A stretch of 64,000 nt of DNA from Protea cynaroides (taxonomy: Eukaryota; Streptophyta; Magnoliopsida; Proteales; Proteaceae): the NCBI GenBank assembly GCA_028583415.1, contig CM053267.1, positions 26,398,902-26,462,901 on the forward strand, in the 5' to 3' direction. A model generated the notes under the pieces. That model was given only the letters and a program-made list of their open reading frames with translations. It was not told the origin of the DNA and made no database searches. A program made the translations under genes and the position numbers. How positions within the stretch are numbered: position 1 is the stretch's first letter; the number at the start of each line of letters is the position of its first letter. Below, one piece after another: positions 30,808 to 41,576 of the stretch.

Positions 30808-32305
30808 TCAAGTTGGAGAGGGTCGTTGATAGATCTTCAACTTGCACCAAAGATGATTGAACCGAATGGAGGACAGTGGTTTGGTGAAAAAGTCAGCAAA
30901 TTGGTCATGAGTTGAGATGAAACGAACATCGAGAAGACGTTGAGCAACCAAATGTTGAACATAGTGGTAGTCAATCTCATTATTTTGTCTGTGCATGAAA
31001 AATTGGATTAATAGTGAGGTATGCTGCACCGAGATTGTCACACCATAAAATTGGAAACTGAGGAAGCTTAACACCGAGTTTATGTAGGAGAGAGTGGAGC
31101 CACTATAATTCGGTAGTGATATCTGCTGGGGAGCGATATTCTGCCTTGGTAGATGATCTGGCAATGGTGTGTTGTTTCTTAGCTGACCAAGAGATTAAAT
31201 TAGGACCTAAAAATACTGCAAAACCACCGATTGAATGACGATCATCTACACAGCAGGCCCAATCAGCATCATTGTACACAAAGAGTTGGTTGCAAGGTCC
31301 CCTTGATATAGACAGGCCATGAGTGTAGGTGTGCTTGAGATAACGCAGTATGCGTTTGATGGCTTGCCAATGTTCATCGGTTGGAGCCTTCAAAAATTGA
31401 CAAACTTTATTGACCGAATAAGAGATATCAGGTCGAGTCAGTGTGGCATATTGCAATGCACTAATTCTACTCCTATAGACTGTAGCATCGGCCAAAGGAG
31501 TGCCACTATGTATAAAGAGCCGAGTAGTGGTGGCCATGGGTGTAGTAACAGGCTTCGCCTCAACCATTGCAGTTTTTCGAAGTAGATCCAAAATGTACTT
31601 CTGTTGTGAAAGTATAATACCATTATGAGTTGGAATTACATCAATGCCGAGGAAGTAATGGAGGGAGCCCAAATCCCGAACTGCAAATTCTTTGCTGAGA
31701 GAGGCTATTACCGATGTGATGAAGTTTGAGTCAAATCCTGTTAAGACAATATCATTAACATAGATCAAGATATACATACATCGACTACCATCATTAAAGA
31801 TGAAGAGAGAGGTGTCGATTTTGGAGCCCTCAAAACCGATGGAAATCAATAATGTGCTCAACCGATGAAACCATGCACGGGGGGCCTGTTTTAAACCATA
31901 TAGAGACTTGTAAAGCTTGCAAATGTGATGAGGTTGGGATTCGTCAATGAAGCCTATTGGGTGTGACATATAAACCTCTTCTGTTAGCGTGCCATGGAGA
32001 AAAACATTGCTCACGTCAAGCTGGCGAGTACACCAACGATGGGTAGTTGTAATAGTCAAGACAGTGCGTACTGTAGTTGGTTTAACCACTGGGTTGAATG
32101 TTTCCCTATAGTCTAGGCCCTCTTGTTGATTGTATCCTTTGGTAACGAGTCTTGCTTTGTAGCGTTCAATGCTACCATCAGACTTCATTTTATTGCGAAA
32201 TACCCATTTTGAACCGACCACATTAAAGGAAGGGAAAGGAGGAACTAAGCTCCAAGTTCCATTCTTAAGCAAAGCATTGAATTCGGTCATCATAGCAGCT
32301 CTCAA
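30808..32305 (-). pseudogene. Reverse transcriptase-RNase H of the Ale-like copia element
   Basis: The 400-codon frame 31103-32305 has NGTWSLVPP, GSKWVFRNKMKSDGSIERYK, ARLVTKGYNQQEGLDY, QLDVSNVFLHGTL, LYGLKQAPRAW and the catalytic box as YVNDIVL. The second Asp of YVDD is Asn, which should abolish polymerization. RNase H follows (DADWA, SWSAKKQHTIARSSTKAEY). Its end is in a second frame (30808-31164) with HYVQHLVAQRLLDVRFISTH and ADFFTKPLS, so there is a frameshift near 31110. The frame is long for a dead element, so loss was fairly recent. Confidence 0.9.
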
Positions 32306-32994
32306 TTGATGATGTTTTTAAGCCTCTGTAAAATTGTTTGGTTCCACTTCACTGTTGCAGGTGGTCATATGAGCCGAAGGAATAGGGTACTTTGATGAAG
32401 GTTTTGGATTGGGACGCAGCTACATATGGTGAGTGCGTTGAGGAGCAACTGGAAGAGGTGCTAGTGAATATTGGGCTCGTGGACTGAGGTTCTGTGGTGA
32501 ATCTACAATGGTAAGTAAATCTACAACTTCTTCAATAAAAACATTAGTAGAAATCAAGGGATTGGGGAGATTGGAAGTAATATTAGCATCGATCAATAAA
32601 GGGGATATGATAGGAGGGGAGGATGGAGAAGATACTTGGAGACAGAGGATCTGGTGGAGACCAAGGTGATGATGGGTGTCCATTAGGAGCCAAAATTGAC
32701 AGCCATGAGACTGATGTGGGTGGGGGAGGACTAGGGGATGATGGGGATACCGATGCACATGGGAAAGAATTCTCAATAAATTGCACATGATGTGCAATGT
32801 ACATTCGATTTATTCTGTAATCTAGGCATTGATATCCCATATGAAGGGGACTATAACCAAGGAAAACATATGGTATTGAGCGCATACTGAATTTTGTAGA
32901 ATTGTAAGGTCAAAGGAGGGGGAAGGCAGTACACCCAAAAACTTTAAGGAATACGTAATTAGGTGTCTTTTTGAATAAGACATCAAATGGAGAT
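32306..32994 (-). pseudogene. Integrase-RT linker of the Ale-like copia element (decayed)
   Basis: Three overlapping minus-strand frames each hold part of the usual sequence: SPFDVLFKKTPN-like and KVFGV text near 32960, then YVFLGYSPLHMGYQCLD and NRMYIAHHVQFIENSFPC (32583-32885), then a Pro/Ser/His-rich linker. Frameshifts separate them. No independent gene is present. Confidence 0.75.
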
Positions 32995-33744
32995 TTATTT
33001 TGTAAACGGTGTGGATAATCGATTTATGAGAAAAGTAGCCATTTGGAATGTATAGTCCCAAAATGTCATAGGTAATGAAGCATGTGCCAACAGAGTAAGA
33101 CCGGTATCGACAATGTGTCGAATTTTTCGTTCTGCAGTTCCATTTTGTTCATGCGTATGGGGACATGCAACTCTATGAATAATTCCAATTTTTCGAAGTG
33201 AAGTATTTACCTTTTGGTATTCCCCTCCCCAATCAGATTGAAAATATTTGATTTTTGTGGAAAACTGATTTTCAACCATTACTCGATATTGATCAAAAAT
33301 TGCAAGAAAAGAGGATAGTTTCAATATAGGATAATACCATGTGTATTTGGAATAATCATCAATAAAAATAAGTAAGTAGAGATTATTAGTAGAGAAAACA
33401 TATGGAGCAAGTCCCCATACATCACTAAAAATAAAATTCAAAGGTGCATTACTAACAGACCCTGTTAATGGTAATGAGAACCGGTGAGTCTTGCCCATAA
33501 AACAAGCAACACATTTATTAATAATAAATGATGAAGTAGGTAGAGAATGGGAGGAGATTAGGTGCTTGACAGTTTGGGAATGGGGATAATCCAACCATGC
33601 ATGCCAATCATCTGCATTAATAGGTATTGTGGAGTGAACATGGTGAGCGAAAGGTTTATGGGAAGGAAGACTAGTCGGCAGCTTGTACATTCCATCATCA
33701 AGTCGGCCTTTCAGCAATACCCTATTCATCACCTGATCTTTCAC
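32995..33744 (-). pseudogene. Integrase of the Ale-like copia element
   Basis: 250 codons with a pre-integrase domain (DDWHAWLDYPHSQTVKHL, then CVACFMGK) and the DDE core: Asp in FSDVWG, Asp in FQSDWGGEY and Glu in NGTAERKIRHIV. In the zinc-binding motif the usual HxRLGHP reads HAWLDYP, so the second His is lost. It is joined to gag-protease by a frameshift near 33745. Integrase would insert copia cDNA; this copy is probably inactive. Confidence 0.88.
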
Positions 33745-35036
33745 AAGAAAATAATAGGGGAAAATTCAAAATAACATTGGTTATCCTTTGTGAATTGGTG
33801 AACTGATAATAGATTCTTTTGAATGTGTAGAACATAGAGAATATTTGAAAATTGAAAAGAGGAGTTTGGTGATAGAGAAATAGAGGAGGAATCGATATGA
33901 CTAATATTAAGACCAACTCCATTACCTACCCATAATGATTCCTTACCATTATATCTATTGGAGACATGCAAATTGCTGAGGTCGGGTATCACATGATAAG
34001 TAGCCACTGTATCAGGATACCATTCATGTAGAAATATTGGTGGAGTAGGAAGTAATCCTGCCATGTTTGCAGTTGGATTGTTGGTGGAGGTAGGTGTTGC
34101 ACCACCAGTGTATCGAAAGTAGCATTTGGATGGTAGGTGATTGGAACGATTGCAGATTTGACACCTTTCTCTCTTACCATGTCGGTGTCCATGTTTTCTG
34201 TTTTGACCAAAGTTGGAGGGTGGTCGAGAATGGGGAGAGCCTTGTGGAGGGGTTTGCATAGGTCCTTGTGAAGGCAAATAGGAATACGTAGGAGCATTCG
34301 GTGAGCATTGCATAGTGCTCAGGTTAGCAGTGATAACCGATTGGGCATTGTCTAGTTGCATTTCATGACTCAATAAAAGGCGATAAAGATCATGGAAGGG
34401 AAGGGCCTCAGACTTTGTAGCTAGTGCAGCAATTATGTCACTGTAATCAGCTCCAAGATTACGAAAAACAATGGCATTAAGCTCCTCTATAGAAAGTGGT
34501 TTATTGGATGCTGGCAGCTGGTCCGAAATATATTTAACCTCAAGGAGGTACTCAGAAATAGTTTTGTTACTTTTTACCATACCTTGGAGTTGCATGTGTA
34601 GTTGTAGAATACTACTGTGAGATAAGGTGCCAAAGGCAGAATGTAAAGCCGACCATACTGCTGCAGCCGAGTTCAAGCCAACTACATATGGAAGGACTTC
34701 CGGGCTAAGAGAGGAAATCAACCAGCTTAGGACCATTTGATCCTTACGGATCCAGTCTTCATAGCTAAGATTAGGAAGAATGGTGATGGTAGTTGGAGCA
34801 GAATTCTTCGAAGGAGAAGTGGGAGTGGCGATGGTGGAGGTGATTGTCGGGGGTGGACTTGGCTTAGTGCCATCAACAAAGTCAATCAAATCATAGCTCC
34901 TACGAAGAGGGAGGAGTTGAGTAGTCCATAGAAGATAATTATCAGACTGTAGTTTGATAGAAAGATGATGGTGAACATTAGGAAAGGAAGAGATTGACGA
35001 ACCAGGCGTAGGAACAAAAGCTAAAGCAGAAGCCAT
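33741..35036 (-). CDS. gag-protease of the Ale-like copia element
   Basis: An uninterrupted frame. The ATG at 35036 (MASALAFVPTPG) is the likely start; an in-frame ATG nine codons upstream lies almost at the primer site. The gag domain has KLQSDNYLLWTTQLLPL and ALHSAFGTLSHSSILQLHMQ; the zinc knuckle is CQICNRSNHLPSKC. The protease site reads WYPDTVATYHV, where this lineage normally has D-T/S-G-A, so Gly is Val and the protease is expected to be inactive. The frame ends at 33741 just after a CYFEF block, where a frameshift separates integrase. Confidence 0.88.
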   Translation of the reverse strand: MASALAFVPTPGSSISSFPNVHHHLSIKLQSDNYLLWTTQLLPLRRSYDLIDFVDGTKPSPPPTITSTIATPTSPSKNSAPTTITILPNLSYEDWIRKDQMVLSWLISSLSPEVLPYVVGLNSAAAVWSALHSAFGTLSHSSILQLHMQLQGMVKSNKTISEYLLEVKYISDQLPASNKPLSIEELNAIVFRNLGADYSDIIAALATKSEALPFHDLYRLLLSHEMQLDNAQSVITANLSTMQCSPNAPTYSYLPSQGPMQTPPQGSPHSRPPSNFGQNRKHGHRHGKRERCQICNRSNHLPSKCYFRYTGGATPTSTNNPTANMAGLLPTPPIFLHEWYPDTVATYHVIPDLSNLHVSNRYNGKESLWVGNGVGLNISHIDSSSISLSPNSSFQFSNILYVLHIQKNLLSVHQFTKDNQCYFEFSPIIFL

Positions 35037-35050
35037 GGAGAATACCCGGT

Positions 35051-35062
35051 CGTCTGATATCA
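35051..35062 (-). other. Primer-binding site of the Ale-like copia element
   Basis: Complement of TGATATCAGACG, beside the LTR start at 35063. It matches the initiator-Met site TGGTATCAGAGC at most positions. Confidence 0.7.
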
Positions 35063-35226
35063 TGTAAAATCTGAAATTTTGAATTGATTCAAAGCCTTGC
35101 CCAAATACATTGGGTACAGGTATATTTATAATATGCTGGAGTTGTTTATATTGTGTATTTGAATTAAAAATTTTGAATTTGAATCTTTGTAACTGATAAA
35201 AGGAATTAAGAGCTGGATATCAAATC
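35063..35226 (-). repeat. 5' LTR of the Ale-like copia element, truncated by the gap
   Basis: 164 bases identical in layout to the start of 30446-30800, then Ns. The remaining 190 or so bases of the LTR, its target duplication and any outer sequence are hidden. Confidence 0.9.
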
Positions 35227-35726
35227 NNNNNNNNNNNNNNNNNNNNNNNNNNNNNNNNNNNNNNNNNNNNNNNNNNNNNNNNNNNNNNNNNNNNNNNNNN
35301 NNNNNNNNNNNNNNNNNNNNNNNNNNNNNNNNNNNNNNNNNNNNNNNNNNNNNNNNNNNNNNNNNNNNNNNNNNNNNNNNNNNNNNNNNNNNNNNNNNNN
35401 NNNNNNNNNNNNNNNNNNNNNNNNNNNNNNNNNNNNNNNNNNNNNNNNNNNNNNNNNNNNNNNNNNNNNNNNNNNNNNNNNNNNNNNNNNNNNNNNNNNN
35501 NNNNNNNNNNNNNNNNNNNNNNNNNNNNNNNNNNNNNNNNNNNNNNNNNNNNNNNNNNNNNNNNNNNNNNNNNNNNNNNNNNNNNNNNNNNNNNNNNNNN
35601 NNNNNNNNNNNNNNNNNNNNNNNNNNNNNNNNNNNNNNNNNNNNNNNNNNNNNNNNNNNNNNNNNNNNNNNNNNNNNNNNNNNNNNNNNNNNNNNNNNNN
35701 NNNNNNNNNNNNNNNNNNNNNNNNNN
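35227..35726. other. Assembly gap, 500 N
   Basis: Exactly 500 Ns. A round number usually means a scaffolding gap of unknown true length. It begins inside a duplicated LTR, where assemblies often break. Confidence 0.98.
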
Positions 35727-35798
35727 AATTATGTCAAAAATTAAATCGATTTAATATCTTTTAAGCTCAAGATAAATTAATATAAATTTATTTACAAT

Positions 35799-35846
<48 letters not shown>

Positions 35847-37693
35847 GTCTTAATAATAATTTTACTCATATTAATAATAGTTGTAATAATAATAGTTATA
35901 ATAATTGCAATGATAAATAAAGAAATAAATTAAACAAACAAATATCCATTGTATTAGAAATGGAATTAAAGGGGTAATAGATTCTAGAAGAAGAACCTGT
36001 AAGGAATTTGTTCATAACATATAAGGGCATACTAGTCTTTTAAAATACTTGGTATAAAAGGGAATCCCAAAGAAGAAGAATGGGATTTTTGGTTTTTGCG
36101 ATCTTAGAAACAAATTGAGAGAGAGGGAAGAAGGCTAAGAGAGAACAAAGGAAGGGAAACCTAGGGTTTTTAAAGGTGAAATCAAATCGGAGAAGAATAA
36201 GAGTAGAAGAAGAGACAAAGAAAAACCACCATCGGTGGCAACAGATCTGGTTTTTGTTTTCTTCCAATGGTGATTTAATTCTTGGAGTTTCCTACACCGG
36301 TAATAGCTCCAAGCAACTATCTGAGATCTAGTACGGTGTTCTTGAAACTAGGTCTGAGATTTGGTTTGGTGTTCTTGTCTAATAGAGATCTAAGATCTGA
36401 GATTTTGTTCTGGTATTCTTTTTCCGACAGCATCGTTAGCGGCGACAATCGCAGTGATCTATATTATTTCAATCCTTTATCTTAACTCCGATAACTACTG
36501 TACGACATTGGAGACACACAGGATTATCTTCTTTTTATCTCACAGTCTTCCTCTATAGGACAGTAACATTTCTAACCCTATGTCTTAACTTTCATGTGGT
36601 AAATGGGTAGGACCATCATGCACCCATGATTATTTGTTACGAGGTTGGTAATGATGGCTATGCATGCAGAATTTGCCATCCCAAGTATAGTGATGGGTTG
36701 GGTTTAGAATAAGATAAAATCCCTAACCCTATTAAGAATCTCGTAGGCATAAAGGAATTGTAATAATAGTTTTATCTCCCCACTCGAGTTTTGTATCCTG
36801 TAGGGTTTTTCACAAAAATTATTATAATTTCTAATCCTTACATATGGATTCCCATGCTTGGATGTATGAATGAATGGAATGTATAAATGAAGCAAGACTC
36901 AAACGATTCTGTCTTTAGGAAAGATTGTCATCCTTTAGAACATGAGTGCACTTCAATTTAGTGTCAAACTAATTACCGGTTTTCTAAGTCCAATTTATAC
37001 CAACCTAATTGAATTTGTTTGTAGTTCATTTCCGAACTACGTTTGGACTTAATTCTTAGATCTATCCCAAGATACATAGGCAGCTTGGGTATCTCCCACC
37101 CAAGTTTAGTCCAATTGCAATAGCATTCCAAAGATCCAATTGCACCATTAAACAAGGTTTTTCCAAAATCAATCAAATAATAAAATACTTTATTTTTAAA
37201 TATTTTCAAAGCTATTCAACCATAGACAGTCCATCATCATATGAAGTCTATTCAATCATTCCATTAGTGTATGGAAGCCTATTCAATCATTCCATCAACG
37301 TATGGAAGTTTATTCAATCATTCCATCAGCGTATGGGAGTCCATTCAAATACAGGCAACTCATTAGTTTGACTAGTGACTATGAGGGCCTATTTGTACAT
37401 AAGCGGTCCAAAACATGACTAGTGGTTTTGGAAGCTTATTCAAACCATAGACGGTCTACGAGCTTCACTAGCTGCTGTATAAGTTTGTTCAATACCTTAA
37501 CCTAAATAACCTACAATCTTATCTAGTGGCTATAGGGATCTACCATCTTTATCGACCAAAGTAGTCGAACTTGATTCTTGGATCTATCTCGGGATACGTC
37601 GGCAGCATGAGTATCTATGGCTCAAGTACATTCCAAATTTAAATTACTTTAATATTATGTCCATTAGACCATTTCCATCTTAATGTTACTTTC
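35727..37693. other. AT-rich stretch, no gene; microsatellite and minisatellite
   Basis: It contains (AAT)n at 35801-35846. Between about 37215 and 37345 a 37-38 base unit repeats three to four times (TATTCAATCATTCCATCA followed by GTATGGAAG). The rest has only short frames. It may be part of an LTR beyond the gap or older repeat DNA; I cannot assign it. Confidence 0.55.
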
Positions 37694-38487
37694 TGATATG
37701 GGGGATAACAACCCCCCCCCCATTAAAGGTTTGACACGTGTCGACGGTTAATGCATCCATTGTGTTAACCAAAATTGATCGTCGCTTCAAGTGTTGAAGC
37801 CCGTTACATCTACCCAGGAGCCTCAATAGGTTCAGATAGAAAGTCTAGCCTAGAATGAATTAGGTCTCGAGGGGTCGGAACCTCGGAGGGCCAGAGCCTC
37901 GGGGCCTCGAAGGGTTAGAGCCTCAGAGGGATGAAGCCTTCGGTTACTGGATCCTCGAGACACCAGGCAGCCCAATGGGTGAGGCATCACAACTTACACT
38001 AGTAGTTTATGCATGGGAAATAGAGGGCCCCACCCAAGAAATCCTCCCTCCAAGTAGGAAGATTCCCTACACATTGACCATGGAGCAATCCAAGGAATCT
38101 GACAACAGAATCATGCTCTGAGTGACTCATCATGGAGAGAACCTCCCAATCAGCAAGCGTGATCTACGCCCTCAGAGGATACATCTCGCCTTATTGGGGA
38201 GGTGTCAAACTTTCCAAATCAAAACCATCTCCAGTCTATATAGTCGAAGAAGAACACAAGTAAATTCAGACCAAATTCCAATCTCTGAACTTAGATAGAA
38301 AAAGCTATTAGAATCCTCTTTGACAAAGGTGATAGCCATTTGAGTCTATTCCATACTGTTTGTTCATCGAGCTTACTTAGGCATCGGAGTGGTCAGAGGG
38401 TGTAATTACCTAACCATCATTATGGTGTCCTCACTTCCTATACAGGACAATCTAGTGAGCTAAAGGACCATTCAATTCAGTGTGACA
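37694..38487 (+). repeat. Probable 5' LTR of the plus-strand Tat element
   Basis: The right end (TGTGACA, 38481-38487) lies six bases before a primer site, so that boundary is firm. The left end is inferred from TGATATGGGGGATAAC and is uncertain. A CTATATAG box near 38240 could be the promoter. Repeats of GAGCCTCGGAGGG type run at about 37870-37960. Confidence 0.6.
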
Positions 38488-38493
38488 ATAGTT

Positions 38494-38510
38494 TGGTGCT
38501 GTCTGTGGGA
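38494..38510 (+). other. Primer-binding site of the plus-strand Tat element
   Basis: TGGTGCTGTCTGTGGGA closely matches the TGGCGCCGTCTGTGGGA site typical of plant Tat-lineage elements. Two differences are C to T changes. Confidence 0.8.
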
Positions 38511-38569
38511 ACTCTTGGTAGCAACTCGTATCTCTGAGTTCAATCATCATTTAGACCTCCCCTAGTGGA

Positions 38570-39086
38570 TGTCATCGGTTATAATCCGATATCAAAAGAG
38601 GATGAGTGCCAACTAGCAACCATCAAGCAACAACCCAGGGCAACACCTACCCCCAAGAAACAACCTCCCAAAGGGCCAACACCCACCAGAGGGCGCCCTT
38701 GGGGCAAATGAAGCTAGGATTCCCGCTTTCGAGAATTTTTCTCCCGAGGCAGAAATCTCACCTCCTAACTCCCCTCAATATGTAATGAGTGAGCAGTTTG
38801 ATAATGTGGCTCCCCAACTAGAGATCTTGACATAGCGGCCCATGGATCAACCTTCTACCGCAAATGTTCAGCCAGTCCTTGAACTTGGGAACATAATAGA
38901 TGTCGAAAAAGAAATCAAGGTCAATCCGAGCTTCTTGGGCATCGAAACCCTATGCTAAATTAGGACCCACATCGATGCACGTGTGTAACGCCAAGAGATG
39001 TCCCTATAGTGCCTCCACCTATACCCCATGGATCAATAAGCCATCGTTCCTGTAGAACTACAGGCGCTATGACAGGTGGGTCATGC
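38570..39086 (+). pseudogene. gag N-terminal part of the plus-strand Tat element
   Basis: Sequence between the primer site and the Tekay insertion; codons give Pro/Gln-rich text with stops. No domain motif is visible on this side, but position and the gag capsid block at 49978 across the insertion assign it. Confidence 0.5.
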
Positions 39087-41563
39087 TATCACACCCCAAT
39101 TCTAGACTAACCAAAATGGTGTAATGAACTGTCAATAAACCAACAGTTCAACCAGGATCTCGTATAGGCTATGCCAACCATGTAAAATCAAAACACATCC
39201 ACATTAATCAGAGATAATAAAGTAAATAGCGGAAGTCTTATTAATAATGAACTGAGGTCTAATCATGATAAATAATTAATATTCCAGTTATCTCCAAGTA
39301 TCCAAAACATAATTTAATACATATTACATAATACATATTACATATATCCAAATACGAAAGTTAAACACTAAGCGTATCCATAGTTGAAAAGCTCTCTTAA
39401 CGAATCATAATAGTCCTCCACAGCTTGCTCATCCATAGCCGCCACTTGTTCATATATTGGCGTGCTGACATAATCTTCAACCATAATACCTACAACAACA
39501 GAAACTAAAAAGAATTGCTCATGTTGGGGTCAGCTCTCCAACTTGAGCTCAATGAGAAAACAAAACAATGCAACAAATAGATGCATGCATTCAATTCATA
39601 TCTTTGGTCGGGTTTATAAGTTTGCAGTGTGCTATAAAAATGATTGGTGGCCTCCGCACCTCTATACATAAATGTGTGAATCTGCCCAATGGATCAAACT
39701 CCATTTTCATCCCACATGCACCCATCATGGAATAGAGAGAGCTAAAGTGCCCGGATCAAACACCGCATAACACTTCCCCTAATGCCCTACCCATACCAAC
39801 ACGTAAGCCCCTATTGGCGAGGGCTTGTAAACTAAGCTCGCAACAAACCAATCCTAATGCCAAACAGTATATCCAAGGCCTCACCCTAGCATCCCTCAAT
39901 ACGTCAATAGAGATAGAGCTAAGGCCCCCCGACAAAGTCAGAGACTACACGGTCCGAGACCACCTCCCCTGATGCCCTACGACGTAATAGTTCTACTAAG
40001 GTAATGGCGATATGATGTTAGTGGGAAAGACTTGAGTAGAGATAGATCTAGAGTCTAGGGACCAAGATGAACCATAGTGTCACGTCTTCCCCCTGATGCT
40101 TCACTCGTATCAAGCACACTAACCACATGCATACATTCACATGCCTATTCCTAACATCATCATCATCATCATCATCATTTTATAAATAAATAAAATTAAA
40201 TATACATGAGAAGTAATAGCTAGAATATTGGATGACATGTGAAATACACATTACAAGTATAGAAACATTCATGCCATTGGACTCAAATAGTAAAACATCT
40301 TGTTATTAGCCAATTAGTTTAGGTCTTATTCCCTTACCTTTGGTCGATGGTTATTTCTTGTCCAAGCTTTGTAAATGACTTTTAGACGACTTGGAAACCT
40401 AACAAATTTATAGATTTTAAATTAGAGGTTATTTTTATTAATTCAGACTTCTAGAAGCTGAGTGGTCGCAGGTGTGGCTGCACCTGTGATCTCAGTTTCT
40501 ACGACCACAGGGTGTGTGGTCGATATGTGTGGTCACATATCATTAGACCATACATGCAACCACACCCTCCCTGGAACTTTCCCGAGGGCGTGTGGTCAAT
40601 ATGTGTGGTCGCATATCATGCGACCACACATGTGACCACACCCTCCCTGGAACTTTCCCGAGGGTGTATGGTCGATCATATGTGCCTCGTGTGGTCGCAT
40701 ATCATGCGGCCACACATGCGACCATACCGTCCCTGGAACTTTCCCGAAGGCGTGTGGTCGATCATATGTGCCTCGTGTGGTTTATAAAACTACGACCACA
40801 CGAGTGATGGTCGATTTTTCCATTCTCAACTCAATTCCTTCATGTTTTGATTCCTTGGCTTATCATCATGATCCTTCATATGATTGTTTTATGACTTAAA
40901 TTTATATTTTTATATAATCCATCATCTTAAAAGATTCCCTCCATGGATCTTTTAGAATTTGTCCATGGTTTTATGATTGGGATCTCACATTGAATCACTA
41001 TCTCCTCCGTGATCTATCATAGGCATTCAACTGATATGGGAGATATTTAATACCTTAAATTTGTTGAAGAATCAGAGTTATCTCTGAATTTCCTTCTCTT
41101 AGTCTTCCTCTTCAATTCTTCTTCTCTTCCTCCGCTTGTTTTTCTCTCTCTTTCAGTTTGAGTTCTAAAAGGATAAAAGTGGCTAATGGACGTCCTATAT
41201 ATAGAGAAAAACCCTCCATATAGAGTCCTGCTTAGATTAGGAAATAATCCCCTTTAGATTAGGAAGGTTTCCTAATCACGGAGTCAGTTTGACTTCGTGT
41301 GGTCGCAGGTGGGGTCGCAAAACCCATCGACTACACGTCCAGAAAATGTGACCACACGTCCTAGACTCCTGTGGTCTCATTATTTTGAGGTGTGGTCGAC
41401 CCCACCTCTTTAGGTATGCGACCATACACTCCTAATTAGATATTTTTGGGTTCGATTTCATACCTAGCCTTGTGGTTTCTGCACAAACTAGGTCCACGCC
41501 CGACCATGATAGGAAAACCTGATACAAGGTGGTAAGACTGGTTAGTACGATACGGGTCTTACA
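39087..41563 (-). repeat. 3' LTR, TGTGGTCGCA family
   Basis: Minus-strand TATA box within 41196-41203 (TATATATA). The downstream word island at about 40460-40815 is expanded into a tandem array; the upstream one is at about 41298-41430. A polypurine tract (TAAGAGGGGGAGC on the minus strand, 41564-41576) follows. Confidence 0.92.
40510..40800. repeat. Tandem array of a TGTGGTCGCATATCATGCGACC unit
   Basis: The array has about three to four units of 76-86 bases. Each has a near-perfect palindrome (GTGGTCGCATATCATGCGAC-type) followed by the spacer CCCTCCCTGGAACTTTCCCG. Spacer copies start near 40565, 40641 and 40727. The right LTR of the same element has an equivalent array at about 48640-48950. 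It keeps long frames open by chance. Confidence 0.85.
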
Positions 41564-41576
41564 GCTCCCCCTCTTA

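Larger units (their letters stand above)
30446..35226 (-). mobile_element. Ty1/copia element, Ale/Retrofit-like, cut by the assembly gap
   Basis: Left LTR 30446-30800 and right LTR from 35063 share TGTAAAATCTGAAATTTTGAA. The polypurine tract is next to the left LTR and the primer site next to the right, so it reads on the minus strand. gag-protease, integrase and RT-RNase H follow in copia order. Frames are broken in several places. The right LTR is lost after 164 bases to the run of Ns. The left target site would be CTTAT; its partner cannot be checked. Confidence 0.92.

Noticed and set aside
40510..40800. Regular palindromic repeats that might suggest a CRISPR array
   Set aside because: Units are tandem with constant spacers, inside an LTR of a plant element; there are no unique spacers and no cas genes.
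40512..40807. Frames with repeated VVAYHATTHVTTPSLELS-like text, which look like a repeat protein
   Set aside because: They are created by the 76-86 base tandem array in an LTR; the same text occurs at 48671-49043 in the other LTR for the same reason.
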